This document shows positions 1-11,590 of a DNA stretch of 64,000 bases, one piece after another. The stretch comes from Manis javanica (Eukaryota; Chordata; Mammalia; Pholidota; Manidae). The notes under the pieces were generated by a model that saw only the letters and a list, made by a program, of their open reading frames with translations, was not told the origin of the DNA and ran no database searches. The DNA lies in contig NC_133165.1 of NCBI RefSeq assembly GCF_040802235.1, positions 44,777,629-44,841,628 of the forward strand, read 5' to 3'. How positions within the stretch are numbered: the first letter of the stretch is position 1; each line of letters starts with the position of its first letter. The translations under genes and the position numbers were made by a program.

Positions 1-234
1 CGCAGCATCACCCGGATCCCTGTGGAGGCTTTTTGATGATCATCCCCCAGCAGGAGTCCTCCAGAGAGTGCTGATGCCGGAAGCTCCTCCTCATATCGTA
101 TCTTAGTTCATTTTCTGGGTAGCCAAGCTAGGCCTCGAACTTCTGCATAGAAACAAACAGACCCTTTGCCCACACTTTGAAATGCCCCCTATACCACTGT
201 GTAGAACTCATTGGAGGTCAGCACACAGGAACTG
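1..234 (-). mobile_element. ERV-derived 3' extension of the left-edge L1 (partial)
   Basis: Read on the minus strand, this stretch follows the A-tail of the antisense L1 at 235-6396. It is homologous, roughly 80% by eye, to + strand 28768-28985. It holds the same remnant: the end of a retroviral integrase C-terminal domain followed after a short gap by the start of an env TM-like segment, with the surface subunit missing. The homology starts at the same base in both copies, just after an A-tract (CAGTTCCTGTGTG). The element runs off the left edge, so its LTR, poly(A) and target-site duplication cannot be seen. I infer that it is the 3' part of an L1-ERV composite. The alternative is an L1 inserted by chance at the edge of an ERV copy. 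Confidence 0.7.
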
Positions 235-574
235 ATTTTTTTTTAATCTTTAATCCACACTTACATGAAGAATACTATGTTTACTATGCTCTCCCCTATA
301 TCAGGTCCCCCCTAAAAACCACATTACGGTCACTGTCCATCAGCATAGCAAAATGTAGAATCACTACTTGTCCTCTCTGTGTTATACAGCCCTCCCTCCC
401 CTGCCTCCCTCCCCCCACTATGCATGCTAATCTTAATACCCCCCTTCTTATTACCACCCCTTATCCCCCCCTGCCCACCCATCCTCCCAGTTCCTTTTCT
501 TTTGGTACCTGTTAGTCCATTTTTCGGTTCTGTAATTCCGCTGCTGTTTTGTTCCTTCAGTTTTTCCTTTGTTC

Positions 575-3500
575 TTATACTCCACAGATGAGTGAAATCA
601 TTTGGTATTTCTCCTTCTCCGCTTGGCTTATTTCACTGAGCATAATACTCTCCAGCTCCATCCATGTTGCTGCAAATGGTAGGATTTTTCCTCTTCTTAT
701 GGGTGAGTAGTATTCCATTGTGTATATGTACCACATCTTCTTTATCCAATCATCTACTGATGGACATTTAGGTTGCTTCCAGTTCTTGGCTATTGTAAAT
801 AGTGCTGCGATAAACATAGGGGTGCATCTGTCTTTCTCAAACTTGATTGCTGCGTTCTTAGGGTAAATTCCTAGGAGTGGAATTTCTGGGTCAAATAGTA
901 GGTCTGTTTTGAGCATTTTGATGAACCTCCATACTGCTTTCCACAATGGTTAAACTAATTTACATTCCCACCAGCAGTGTAGGACGGTTCCCCTTTCTCC
1001 ACAGCCTCGCCAACATTTGTTGTTTGTCTTTTGGATGGCAGCCATCCTTACTGGTGTGAGGTGATACCTCATTGTAGTTTGAATTTGCATTTCTCTGATA
1101 ATTAACGATGTGGAGCATCTTTTCATGTGTCTGTTGGCCATCTGTATTTCTTTTTTAGAGAACTGTCTGTTCAGTTCCTCTGCCCATTTTTTAATTGGGT
1201 TATTTGTTTTTTGTTTGTTGAGGCATGTGAGCTCTTTATATATTCTGGACGTCAAGCCTTTATCGGATCTGTCATTTTCAAATATATTCTCCCATACTGT
1301 AGGGTTCCTTTTTGTTCTATTGATGGTGTATTTCGCTGTACAGAAACTTTTCAGCTTAATGTAGTCCCACTTGCTCATTTTTGCTGTTCTTTTCCTTGCC
1401 CGGGGAGATATGTACAAGAAGAGGTCACTCATGTTTATGTCTAAGAGGTTTTTGCCTATGTTTTTTTCCAAGAGTTTAATGGTTTCATGACTTACATTCA
1501 GGTCTTTGATCCATTTTGAGTTTACCTTTGTATATGGGGTTAGACAAAGGTTCAGTTTCATTCTCCTACATGTAGCTGTCCAGTTTTGCCAGCACCATCT
1601 GTTGAAGAGACTGTCATTTTGCCATTGTATATCCATGGCTCCTTTATCAAATATTAATTGACCATATATGTTTGGGTTAATGTCTGGAGTCTCTAATCTG
1701 TTCCACTGGTCTGTGGCTCTGTTCTTGTGCCAGTACCAAATTGTCTTGATTACTATAGCTTTGTAGTAGAGCTTGAAGTTGGGGAGTGAGATCCCCCCTG
1801 CTTTATTCTTCTTTCTCAGGATTGCTTTGGCTATTCGGGGTCTTTGGTGTTTCCATATGAATTTTTGAATTATTTGTTCCAATTCATTGAAGAATGTTGC
1901 TGGTAATTTGATAGGGATTGCATCAAATCTGTATATTGCTTTAGGCAGGATGGCCATTTTGACGAAATCAATTCTTCCTAGCCATGAGCAGGGGATGAGT
2001 TTCCATTTGTTAGTGTCCCCTTTAATTTCTCTTAAGAGTGACTTGTAGTTTTCAGAGTATAAGTCTTTCACTTCTTTGGTTAGGTTTATTCCTAGGTATT
2101 TTATTCTTTTTGATGCAACTGTGAATGGAATTGTTTTCCTGATTTCTCTTTCTATTGGTTCATTGTTAGTGTATAAGAAAGCTACAGATTTCTGTGTGTT
2201 AATTTTGTATCCTGCAACGTTGCTGTATTCCGATATCAGTTCTAGTAGTTTTGGAGTGGAGTCTAGGGTTTTTTATGTACAGCATCATGTCATCTGCAAA
2301 TAGTGACAGTTTAACTTCCTCTTTACCAATCTGGATTCCTTGTATTTCTTTGTTTTGTCTGGTTGCCGTGGCGAGGACCTCCAGTACTATGTTAAATAAC
2401 AGTGGGGAGAGTGGGCATCCCGGTCTGGTTCCCAATCTCAGAGGAAAAGCTTTCAGCTTCTCGCTGTTCAGTATAATTTTGGCTGTGGTTTTATCATATA
2501 TGGCCTTTATTATGTTGAGGTACTTGCCCTCTATTCCCATTTTGCTGAGAGTTTTTATCATGAATGGATGTTGAATTTTGTCAAATACTTTTTCAGCATC
2601 TATGGAGATGATCATGTGGTTTTTGTCTTTCTTTTTGTTGATGTGGTGGATGATGTTGATGGATTTTCGAATGTTGTACCATCCTTGCATCCCTGGGATG
2701 AATCCCACTTGGTCATGGTGTATGATCCTTTTGATATACTGTTGAATTCTGTTTGCTAATATTTTATTGAGTATTTTTGCATCTACATTCATCAGGGATA
2801 TTGGTCTGTAATTTTCTTTTTTGGTGGGGTCTTTGCCTGGTTTTGGTATTAGGGTGATGTTGGCTTCATAGAATGAGTTTGGGAGTATTCCCTCCTCTTC
2901 TGTTTTTTGGAACACTTTAAGGAGAATGGGTATTATGTCTTCTCTGTGTGTCTGATAAAATTCCGAGGTAAATCCGTCCGGCCCAGGGGTTTTGTTCTTG
3001 GGTAGTTTTTTGATTACCGTGTCAATTTCTTTGCTCGTAATTGGTTTAACTTTTGTGTTTCTTCCTTGGTCAGTCTTGGGAGGTTGTATTTTTCTAGGAA
3101 GTTGTCCATTTCTTCTAAGTTTTCCAGCTTGTTGGCATATAGGTTTTCATACTAGTCTTTAATAATTCTTTGTATTTCTGTGGGGTCTGTCGTGATATTT
3201 CCATTCTCATTTCTGATTATGTTGATTTGTGTTGATTGTCTTTTTCTCTTAATAAGTTTGGCTAGAGGCTTATCTATTTTGTTTATTTTCTCAGAGAACC
3301 AGCTCTTGGTTTCGTTGATTTTTGCTATTGTTTTATTCTTCTCAATTTTATATATTTCTTCTCTGATCTTTATTGTCCTTCCTTCTGCTGACTTTAGGCT
3401 TCATTTGTTCTTCTTTTTCCAGTTTCGATAGTTGTGATGTTAGACTATTCATTTGGGATTGTTATTCCTTCTTCAGGTGTGCCTGGATCGCTATATACTT

Positions 3501-4434
3501 TCCTCTTAAGACTGATTTCGCTGCATCCCACAGAAGTTGGGGCTTTGTGTTGTTGTTGTCATTTGTTTCTATATATTCCTTGATCTCTGTTTTGATTTGT
3601 TCATTGATCCATTGATTATTTAGAAGCATGTTGTTAAGCCTCCATGTGTTTGTGAGCCTTTTTGCTTTCTTTGTAGAATTTATTTCTAGTTTTATACCTT
3701 TGTGGTCTGAGAAATTGGTTGGTAGAATTTCAATATTTTGGAATTTATCTCTTTTTGTGAGCTAGCATGTGGTCTATTCTGGAGAATGCTCCATGTGCAC
3801 TTGAGAAGAATGTATATCCTGTTGCTTTTGGATGTAGAGTTCTATAGATGTCTGTTAGGTCCATCTGTTCTAGTGTGTTGTTCAATGCCTGTGTGTACTT
3901 ACTTATTTTCTGGCTGGTGGCTCTATCCTTTGGGGTGAGTGGTGTGTTGAAGTCTCCTAAGATGAATGCATTGCAGTCTATTTCCCTCTTTAGTTCTGTT
4001 AGTATTTGTTTCACAAATGCTGGTGCTCCTGTGTTGGGTGCATATATATTTAGAATGGTTATATCCTCTTGTTGGACTGAGCCTTTTATCATTATGTAGT
4101 GTCCTTCTTTATCTCTTGTTACTTTCTTTGTTTTGAAGTCTATTTTGTCTGATATTAGTACTGCAACCCCTGCTTTCTTCTCACTGTTGTTTGCCAGAAA
4201 TATGTTTTTCCATCCTTTGACTTTTAGTCTGTGCATGTCTTTGGGTTTGAGGTGAATTTCTTGTAAGCAGCATATAGATGGGTCTTGCTTTTTTATCCAT
4301 TCTATTACTCTGTGTCTTTTGATTGGTGCGTTAAGTCCATTTACATTTAGGGTGACTATTGAGAGATATGTACTTATTGCCATTGCAGGCTTTAGATTCG
4401 TGGTTACCAAAGGTTCAAGGTTAGCCTCTTTCAT
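575..4434 (-). pseudogene. L1-A ORF2 endonuclease/reverse transcriptase (broken)
   Basis: ORF2 normally carries an N-terminal APE-like endonuclease, a central reverse transcriptase and a C-terminal cysteine-rich region. Here the endonuclease part is open at 4434-3745, with LNVNGLN, GDFNTPL and SRIDH motifs. The reverse transcriptase is open at 2915-2199 and retains FADDMML. The C-terminal part is open at 2071-950 and then, in another frame, at 946-575. The segment 3744-2916 is interrupted by stops and shifts. At least four frame breaks make it a pseudogene. The stop at 575 matches the family stop used in L1-E. Confidence 0.9.
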
Positions 4435-4578
4435 ATCTTACTGCCTAACTTGGCTCACTTATTGAGCTGTTATATACACTGTCTGGAGATTCTTTTCTTC
4501 TGTCCCTTCTTATTCCTCCTCCTCCATTCTTCATATGTTGGGTGTTTTGTTCTGTGCTCTTTTTAGGAGTGCTCCCAT

Positions 4579-5436
4579 CTAGAGCAGTCCCTCTAAGATG
4601 CCCTGGAGAGGTGGTTTGTGGGAAGCAAATTCCCTCAGCTTTTGCTTGTCTGGGAATTGTTTAATCCCGCCATCATATTTAAATGATAGTCGTGCTGGAT
4701 ACAGTATCCTTGGTTCAAGGCCCTTCTGTTTCATTGCATTAAATATATCATGCCATTCTCTTCTGGCCTGTAGGGTTTCTGTTGAGAAGTCTGATGTTAG
4801 CCTGATGGGTTTTCCTTTATAGGTGACCTTTTTCTCTCTAGCTGCCTTTAAAACTCTTTCCTTGTCCTTGATCCTTGCCATTTTAATTATTTTGTGTCTT
4901 GGTGTTGTCCTCCTTGGATCCTTTCTGTTGGGGGTTCTGTGTATTTCCATGGTCTGTTCGATTATTTCCTCCCCCAGTTTGGGGAAGTTTTCAGCAATTA
5001 TTTCTTCAAAGAGACTTTCTATCCCTTTTCCTCTTTCTTCTTCTTCTGGTACCCCTAAAACACGAATATTATTCCTTTTGGATTGGTCACATAGTTCTCT
5101 TAGTGTTGTTTCATTCCTGGAGATCCTTTTATCTCTCTCTATGTCAGCTTCTATACGTTCCTGTTCTCTGGTTTCTATTCCTTCAGTGGCCTCTTGCATC
5201 TTATCCATTGTGCTTATAAATCCTTCCAGGGCTTGTTTCACTTCTGTGATCTCCTTCCTGACATCTGTGATCTCCCTCCGGACTTCATCCCATTACTCTT
5301 GCATTTTTCTCTGCATCTCTGTCAGCATGTTCATGATTTTTATTTTGAATTCTTTTTCAGGAGGACTGGTTAGGTCTGTCTCCTTCTCAGGTGTTGTCTC
5401 TGTGATCTTTGTCTGCCTGTAGTTTTGCCTTTTCAT
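4579..5436 (-). pseudogene. L1-A ORF1 (broken)
   Basis: L1 ORF1 encodes the RNA-binding, nucleic-acid-chaperone protein that trimerises and coats L1 RNA. The reading begins at the ATG at 5436 (MKRQNYRQTK...). A stop falls near 5290, where the family has a glutamine codon. The remaining 220 codons (5241-4579) are open. They cover the coiled-coil region, rich in heptad leucine, isoleucine and methionine, and the RRM/C-terminal domain (NNIRVLGVPEEEER, then ARIKDKERVLKAAREKK). It is non-functional because of the stop in the N-terminal part. Confidence 0.88.
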
Positions 5437-6396
5437 GGTGATAGAGATAGTTTGCAGAGCTGGTACGAGTGACTGCTGGAAGAGCTTTCCTTCTTGTTGG
5501 TTTGTGGCCTTCCACTCCTGGGAGAATAGCGACTCTAGTGGCTTATGCTTGGCAGCTGTGCCCAGATAGGGCTTCTGCTACCTGCACAGTTGCTATGGAG
5601 TTTATATCCACTGTTGCTGTGGGCTTGGCCTGGCTGGTGCTGCTCCTCCAAAATGGTGGATCCCCATTGGAGGGGGAGCGTCCGAGGGGCTATTTATCAT
5701 TGTAATGGGCCTCTGTGCTCCCTGTTGCCCAGGGGGTTAGAGTGCCCAGAGATCCCCAGGTTCCCTGCCTCTGGACTAAGTGTCCTGTCCTGCCTCTTTA
5801 AGTCTTCCAAAAAGTACTCTCCAAACCAAAACAACAACAGCAACAACGAAAGAGGGAAAAAAAAAAAAAAGGAAGAAACGCACGATTTTCTTTGTCCCCA
5901 GGCGCCGGTCTCAGGCACCTGCTCACCGGTCTTGCTGCCCTGTTTCCCTAGTATTGGGGTCCCTGTCCCTTTAAGGCTTCCAAAAAGCACTCACCAAAAA
6001 AAAAGGGAAAAACATGCGATTTTCTTTGTCCTCAGGTGCCGGTCTCAGGCACCCGCTCACCGGCCTTACTGCCCTGTTTCCCTGGTATTGGGGTCCCTGT
6101 CCCTTTAAGGCTTCCAAAAAGCACTCGCCAAAAAAAAGGAAAAAAACTGCTCCGGTTTCTTTCCACCCACCGGGAGCCGGAGGAAGGAGCGCTCGGGTTC
6201 CGCCGGGCTGGGGCTTGTATCTTACCCACTTCGCGAGGCGCTGGGTTCTCGCAGGTGTGGATGTGGTCTGGATGCTGTCCTGTGTCCTCTGGTCTCTATT
6301 TTAGGAAGTTGTCTTTGTTATATTTTCATAATTCTATGTGGTTTTGGGAGGAGAGTTCCTTTGCTCTACTCACACTGCCATCCTGGCTCCACCCCC
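5437..6396 (-). promoter_or_regulatory. L1-A 5' UTR with tandem promoter-like units
   Basis: The roughly 960-bp 5' UTR contains a repeated block, read on the + strand as CTTCCAAAAAG followed by an A-run and a GC-rich section. It starts at 5804, 5977 and 6111, giving periods of about 173 and 134 bp. The difference comes mainly from the A-rich part. By analogy with monomeric L1 promoters in other mammals, these could be internal promoter units. L1-E shows two such units and L1-F one. The tandem structure is seen directly; promoter function is inferred. Confidence 0.65.
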
Positions 6397-6794
6397 AAGA
6401 CTCACTTTTATACTTTCTACACTCCAACTTTTACATTTAAAGAGAAAAGAGAATCAGTGAAGTATTTTATGGTAATGTTTTTCATACTGTCTTCAAAATC
6501 TTGTGAGACACAAAGATGAGCCTGGCCAGGCTGCACACAGAGGTCCCTTCCCTGTTCCAATGCACAGATTGACAGACACAGGCACCCACCTAGAAGGGCA
6601 TTTCTTGAAATTTCCATGATGTATTTTTCTGTTTTCAACAGTTGTTTTTCTGTTTGTTGGTTTGTTTGTTTTAAGAATTTTCTTTTAAGGTTCTGGACTC
6701 ATAGCTGATTGGAAACCAGAGAATTCAGCAAGTCCTTTCTCTTAGTAAAGTTTCATATGAAGTAACTTTAGGAAAGTTTTGCTTTACAAAATAA
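6397..6794. other. Unassigned spacer
   Basis: No gene or recognisable repeat is seen here apart from a T/G-rich patch near 6645-6672. It is flanked by two L1 elements. Confidence 0.5.
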
Positions 6795-7255
6795 AAATTC
6801 TTCACTCCTAGGAATTTACCTGAAGAAAACAAAATCCCTGATTCAAAAAGATATATGGACCCCTGTGTTTATCACCACACTGTTTGCAGTAGCCAAGATA
6901 TGGAAGCAACCTAAGTGTCCATCAGTAGATGAATGAATAAAGAAGATGTGGTACATATACACAATGGAATACTACTCAGCCATAAAAAGAAATCCCACCA
7001 TTTGCAACAACATGGATGGATCTAAAGGGTATTAATGCTCAGTGAAATAATCCAGGTGGAGAAAGACAAATACTGTATGATTTAATTTATTTGTGGAATA
7101 TAAAAACAAAGCAAAACAGAAGGAACAAAATAACATAAGACTCATAGACACTGAAAGTGACTAATGGTTACCAAGGGGGAGGGGAGTAGGCGGAAGGGAG
7201 GGAGAGGGGATGGCTGAACTACCGTGATGTACATTTTATAAAAATTTTTTTAAGT
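6795..7255 (+). mobile_element. 5'-truncated L1 3' end fragment
   Basis: The last part of ORF2 (decayed coding around [16 protein letters not shown], with stops) is followed by the characteristic L1 3' UTR text AGGAACAAAATAACATAAGACTC and a G-rich tract at 7178-7212. It ends at an A/T-rich tail near 7240-7253. It is more diverged than L1-A, L1-E and L1-F, so probably older. No clear target duplication was found. Confidence 0.85.
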
Positions 7256-7884
7256 GAGTGAAACCCAGAGAATCTTTGCAGAGATGTAAAATAAAATACA
7301 ATGATATAAGTTTTCCCCCCATCATAGGAAATGGAAAAACAAGGAAACTGTCCATCATAGAGCATATGGTTTAAATCAGATAATATAAAAATAGGTTCCA
7401 ACAGCAAGGATTCTAGCTGGCATGTGGAGGACCCTATGACCATACTGTTCAGTGTGCTGACTGGGAGTCTCTGGCATTTGTACACCACACTGCAGATGCT
7501 ATTTCATGATGCACAGAGTGCTGGAAGAGGGAAGGAACAGAAGGAACAGGACAGGAATGATGGAACAGAACCACTGCACTGCTTCAACAGATGTGCTGGC
7601 CATTTCCTCTATTTATAAATTGTATTAGTACTCCCAAAGCCCAAATGGGATAGGCCAAAATGCTTCCTGTGGATAAAATATAAAGCTCTGGATAGCACAA
7701 AAATTTAAACATATTTTTGTGTAATAATACATGTCATAAAACAAATATTTTGGGGAAATGTATTTATTATGAAAAGAAAGGAATGAAGAAGGAAGAAAGG
7801 AACCATGAAAAGCTTTTCTTTGGTTACATCAACCTATAGTTACCATATTAGTAATTAAAATTGATCAATTTTTTTAAAACACAA
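7256..7884. other. Unassigned AT-rich spacer
   Basis: No gene or repeat family is recognised. There is a purine-rich patch (GAAAAGAAAGGAATGAAG...) at about 7770-7803. The right end, 7885-7896, is the left copy of the target duplication of the next L1. Confidence 0.4.
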
Positions 7885-7896
7885 GAACACACAGCA

Positions 7897-10338
7897 GAGA
7901 GAACCAAGATGGCGGCGTGAGTAGAGCAGTGGAAATCTCCTCCCAAAACCAAATATATTTTTGAAAATACAACTAATCCTAAAAGAGAGACCAGAAGACA
8001 CAGGATAACAGCCAGACTACATCCACACCTGCGAGAACCCAGCACCTCGTGAAGGGGGTAAGATACAAGCCATGGCCCGGCGGAACCCAAGCACCCCTCA
8101 CCCCAGCTCCTGGCAGGAGGAGAGGAGTCAGAGCCAGGAGAAAGAGGGAGCCCAGGACTGCTAAACACCCAGCCCCAGCCATCCGCACCAGAGTGTAGAC
8201 ACACAGTGCATGCATGGGGTGCTGGAAACTAGGGAAACAGGACAGTAAAACCTGTGAGTGGGTCCCCGCAGCTGGTGCACCCGGGACAAAGAAAAGAGAG
8301 TGCTTTTTGAAACCCTTAAAGGGACAGGGACCCCACAGCTGGACGGAAGTGCCCCCAGGACACTTAGCCCAGCAGCTGGGAATCACAGGGAACTCTGGGC
8401 ACCCGAACCCCCGCAGTGCAGCACGAAGGCCCCTCACCACGATAAACAGCCTCCCACCTGTTCCCCCTCCGACGCGGCTCTGTCACATTGGAGAAGCAGC
8501 CTGAGGCAAGTCACGCCCACAGCAACTGCAGTGCTAAACTCCATAGCAGCCGGGCAAGGTTAGAAGCCCCAACTGCATGCAGCTGCCCAGCACAAGCCAC
8601 TAGAGGCCGCTTTTCTCCCAGGAGAGGAAGGCCACAAACCAGCAAGAAGGGACTTTTTCTTACCCAACACACGTGCCAGCTCCCCACAAATATATCTATT
8701 TCCATGAAAAGACAGAAAAAATTGATACAGGCCAAGATCACAGAGGCAAACCCTGAGAAGGAGATAGACCTAACCAGTCTTCCTGAAAAAGAATTAAAAA
8801 TAAAGTTCATAACCATGATGATGGAGCTGCAGAGAAATATGCAAGAGCTAAGGGATGATGTCCGGAAGGAGATTACAGAAATGAAACAATCTCTGGAAGG
8901 ATTTATAAACAGAATGGATAAGATGCAAGAGGCCATTGATGGAATAGAAACCAGAGAACAAGAACACACAGAAGCAGATGCAGAGAGAGATAAAAGGATC
9001 TCCAGGAATGAAACAGTATTAAGAGAACTGTGTGACCAATCCGAAAGGAACAATATCCGCTTTATAGGTGTACCAGCAGAAGAAGAGAGAGAGAAAGGGA
9101 TAGAAAGTGTATTTGAAGAAATAATTGCTGAAAACTTCCCCAAACTGGGGGAGGAAGTAATCCATCAGACCATGAAAGTGTACAGAACTCCCAACAGAAA
9201 GGACCCAAGGAGGACAACACCAAGACACATAATAATTAAAATGGCAAAGATCAAGGACAAGGACAGAGTTTTAAAGGCAGCCAGAGAGAGGAAAAAGGTC
9301 ACCTACAAAGGAAAACCCATCAGGCTTCTCAACAGAAACAATACAGGCCAGAAGAGAATGGCATGATATATTTAATGCAATGAAAGAGAAGGGCCTTGAA
9401 CCAAGAATACTGTATCCAGCATGACTATCATTTAAATATGAAGGAGGGATTAAACAATTCCCAGACAAGCAAAAGCTGAGGGAATTTGACTCCCACAAAC
9501 CACCTCTACAGGGTATTTGAGAGGGACTGCTCTAGATGGGAGCACTCCTAAGACTAAATAGATGTCACCAGAAAAAATAAAATCACAGCAAAGAAAGCAG
9601 ACCAACCAAATACTAACTAAAGGCAAAAAATAAAATCAACTACCCACAAAAGCAGTTAAAAGAAGCACAAAAGAGCACAGAATTAAACAACCAACATATA
9701 AAGAACAGAGGAGGAGGAATAAGAAGGGAGAAAAATAAAGAATGACCAGACAGTGTTTAAAATAGCTCAATAAGCGAGTTAAGTTAGACAGTAAGATACT
9801 AAAGAAGCTAACCTTGAACCTTCGGTAACCACGAATCTAAAGCCTGCAATGGCAATAACTACATATCTTTTAATAATCACCGTAAATGTCACAGAATAAT
9901 AGAATGGATAAAAAAGCAAGACCCATCTCTGTGCTGCTTACAAGAGACTCACTTCAAACCCAAAGACTATAGGAACAAAGAAAGACTGAAGGAACAAAAC
10001 AGCAGCAGAATCATAGAACCTAAGAATGGACTAACAGTTACCAGAGGGAAAGGGACTGGGGAGAAAGAAAGGGAGGGAAGGGAGGGATAAACGTGGGGAA
10101 AAAGAAAGGGGGTATTATGATTAGCATGTATAATGTGGGGGGGGGCATGGGGAGGGCTGTGCAACACAGAGAAGACAAGTAGTGATTCTACAGCATCTTA
10201 CTATGCTGATGGACAGTACTGTAACGGAGTTTGTGGGGGGGGAGGGATTTGGTGAAGGGGGTCCCTAGTAAACATAATATTCTTCATGTAATTGTAGATT
10301 AATGACAACAAAATTAATTAATTAATTAATTAAAAAAG
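7897..10338 (+). mobile_element. L1 with internal ORF2 deletion (L1-F), flanked by TSD
   Basis: This is a 2.44-kb L1 with an intact 5' start (GAACCAAGATGGCGGCG), a 5' UTR with one promoter unit, ORF1, and the ORF1-ORF2 spacer. Only the first roughly 45 codons of ORF2 remain. It then jumps at about 9970 (...AAACCCAAAGACTA/TAGGAACAAAG...) straight into the 3' UTR. About 3.7 kb, including the endonuclease and all of the reverse transcriptase, is missing. The tail is (TTAA)n then A's. Perfect 12-bp duplications GAACACACAGCA lie at 7885-7896 and 10339-10350, so this is one insertion. The deletion arose either in the source element or after insertion. No GT-AG signature is seen at the junction; there is a 2-bp TA overlap. 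Confidence 0.92.
8704..9535 (+). pseudogene. L1-F ORF1 (frameshifted)
   Basis: ORF1 starts at ATG 8704 (MKRQKKLIQAKIT) and reads cleanly through the coiled coil (EIDLTSLPEKELKIKF, MQRNMQELRDDVRKEI) and the RNA-binding core (NNIRFIGVPAEEER). Near 9325 a small deletion relative to the L1-E and L1-A copies shifts the frame, and the reading ends at 9366. The remaining homology continues out of frame to about 9535. Frame conservation upstream extends into the 5' UTR (from 8488) but without a better start. It is an RNA-binding L1 protein relic, not a host gene. Confidence 0.85.
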
Positions 10339-10350
10339 GAACACACAGCA

Positions 10351-11574
10351 CATATTTCTTTAGCCATCAGAATGATAATATCATCACATGTTATGTACTC
10401 TCTGGAAAACTCCAGAGAGTGAAAAGGCAAATACACTCTTAGTATCAATATGAAAACAATTTTGATCTTGCAGTTCCTCTAAAAAGATTTGAGAACCCAC
10501 TGATGTCCCCAGACCTCACTTTGAGAACTGCTGGGCTAGATTATTACACTGTGGTAATAAACAATTCCAGAAGATTGGTAGCTTAAAGCATTACATTTAC
10601 TTTTGCTTTTTGCTTATGCTTCATGTCCACTGACAGCTGACTGAGGGCTCTGTTCTGCATCATCCTCATTCTTGGGCCACGCTAGAATGTTGCTGGTCAC
10701 TGAAGCAAGAGGGGGAAAAAAGCAAGCTCTGGAAGGTCTCAGAAGTAAAGCTGTGGTCTGTCATTTCCACTGACAGTTCATTAGCCACAAACTAGACACA
10801 CAGCTCTCCCCCACCACAAGGGGGCCAGGAAGTACAGTCCTGCTAAGTGAAAATGATGCTTTCTCCTTGAGTAGATTTTTATTTTTAATAGAGGAAGAAA
10901 GTCTTTCTCGGAAGCGCCAGCAGACATTCCCTGAATCTGACCAATGGCTGGTAAAGAGGAGCAATGTAAACCCAATAGTCTGGGGCTCATCCGCATGCAC
11001 TCCCTGGGCTGGGGGAGGGGACCTATGTCTATGAATGTATGGTTGCTCACCCAACTGGCTGAACAAATTTGGGGTCTGATTAGCAAGAAAGATGGATAAG
11101 AATGGCTGTCACAATCTTCCTCTCTCATTTTCGTTTCCATCTGTTCTCACACTAGCAATCACAAATAGTGTATTGAAATAGGCAGGAAACATTATCAGAA
11201 TATATCTCTTCAAAGGGAGTATTTCCATTTGCAGCAACACTTGCCTAAGAGACATCAAAACTGAATATTGCATTTCATCACAACCGGTTCCAACCAGCTG
11301 AAGCTCATAAAGGGGTGGACTTTGATCTGCTCCTGGATGCCAGACCCTTATTGGACCTAACTGAACACTCCTTCCTGACCAATGAGCATGGGACTTGTTT
11401 TAACCAATTGTTGAGTCACTACATTTATTCAAAGTGTTAAGTTTGAAAATTTAATTAGCAGATTACCATGAAAAACCCCTTCTAATACTCAAAACTCTCT
11501 TGACTTCTTCCTCTCAGCAGCCCTGCCCGTGAATTTCTTCTTCACTGGTGAGTTCCCTTGCCTGTCAAGTACAT
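10351..11574. other. Unassigned sequence between L1 elements
   Basis: No convincing coding exon, RNA gene or repeat family is seen. The open frames here (for example - strand 11140-10761) have no recognisable domain, no paired splice sites and no conservation evidence. They are treated as chance. Confidence 0.4.
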
Positions 11575-11590
11575 TCAGCCTTTTTCTTTT

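Larger units (their letters stand above)
235..6396 (-). mobile_element. Full-length L1 LINE, antisense (L1-A)
   Basis: This is a complete but dead L1 retrotransposon on the minus strand. The 5' UTR is at 6396-5437 and opens with an L1-like GGAGCCAGGATGGC start. ORF1 is at 5436-4579, ORF2 at 4434-575, and a G-rich 3' UTR at 574-245. The A-tail appears as T's at 236-244. Both ORFs carry stops and frameshifts. Its minus-strand 3' side continues into ERV-derived sequence at 234-1, so the insertion may extend beyond the window. The target-site duplication cannot be tested because the 3' end of the unit is missing. Confidence 0.93.

Noticed and set aside
177-591. Open frames across the L1-A 3' end
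   Set aside because: They are antisense reading of the C-rich complement of the L1 3' UTR; proline/leucine-rich with no domain.
4823-5422. 199-codon + strand frame rich in Ser/Leu
   Set aside because: It is the reverse complement of L1 ORF1, whose codon bias leaves the antisense frame open. The same shadow appears at 23362-23994 and 8511-9143.
5545-6440. Overlapping + strand frames of 96-187 codons
   Set aside because: They lie in the L1 5' UTR and arise from its tandem GC-rich units; there is no start context or homology.
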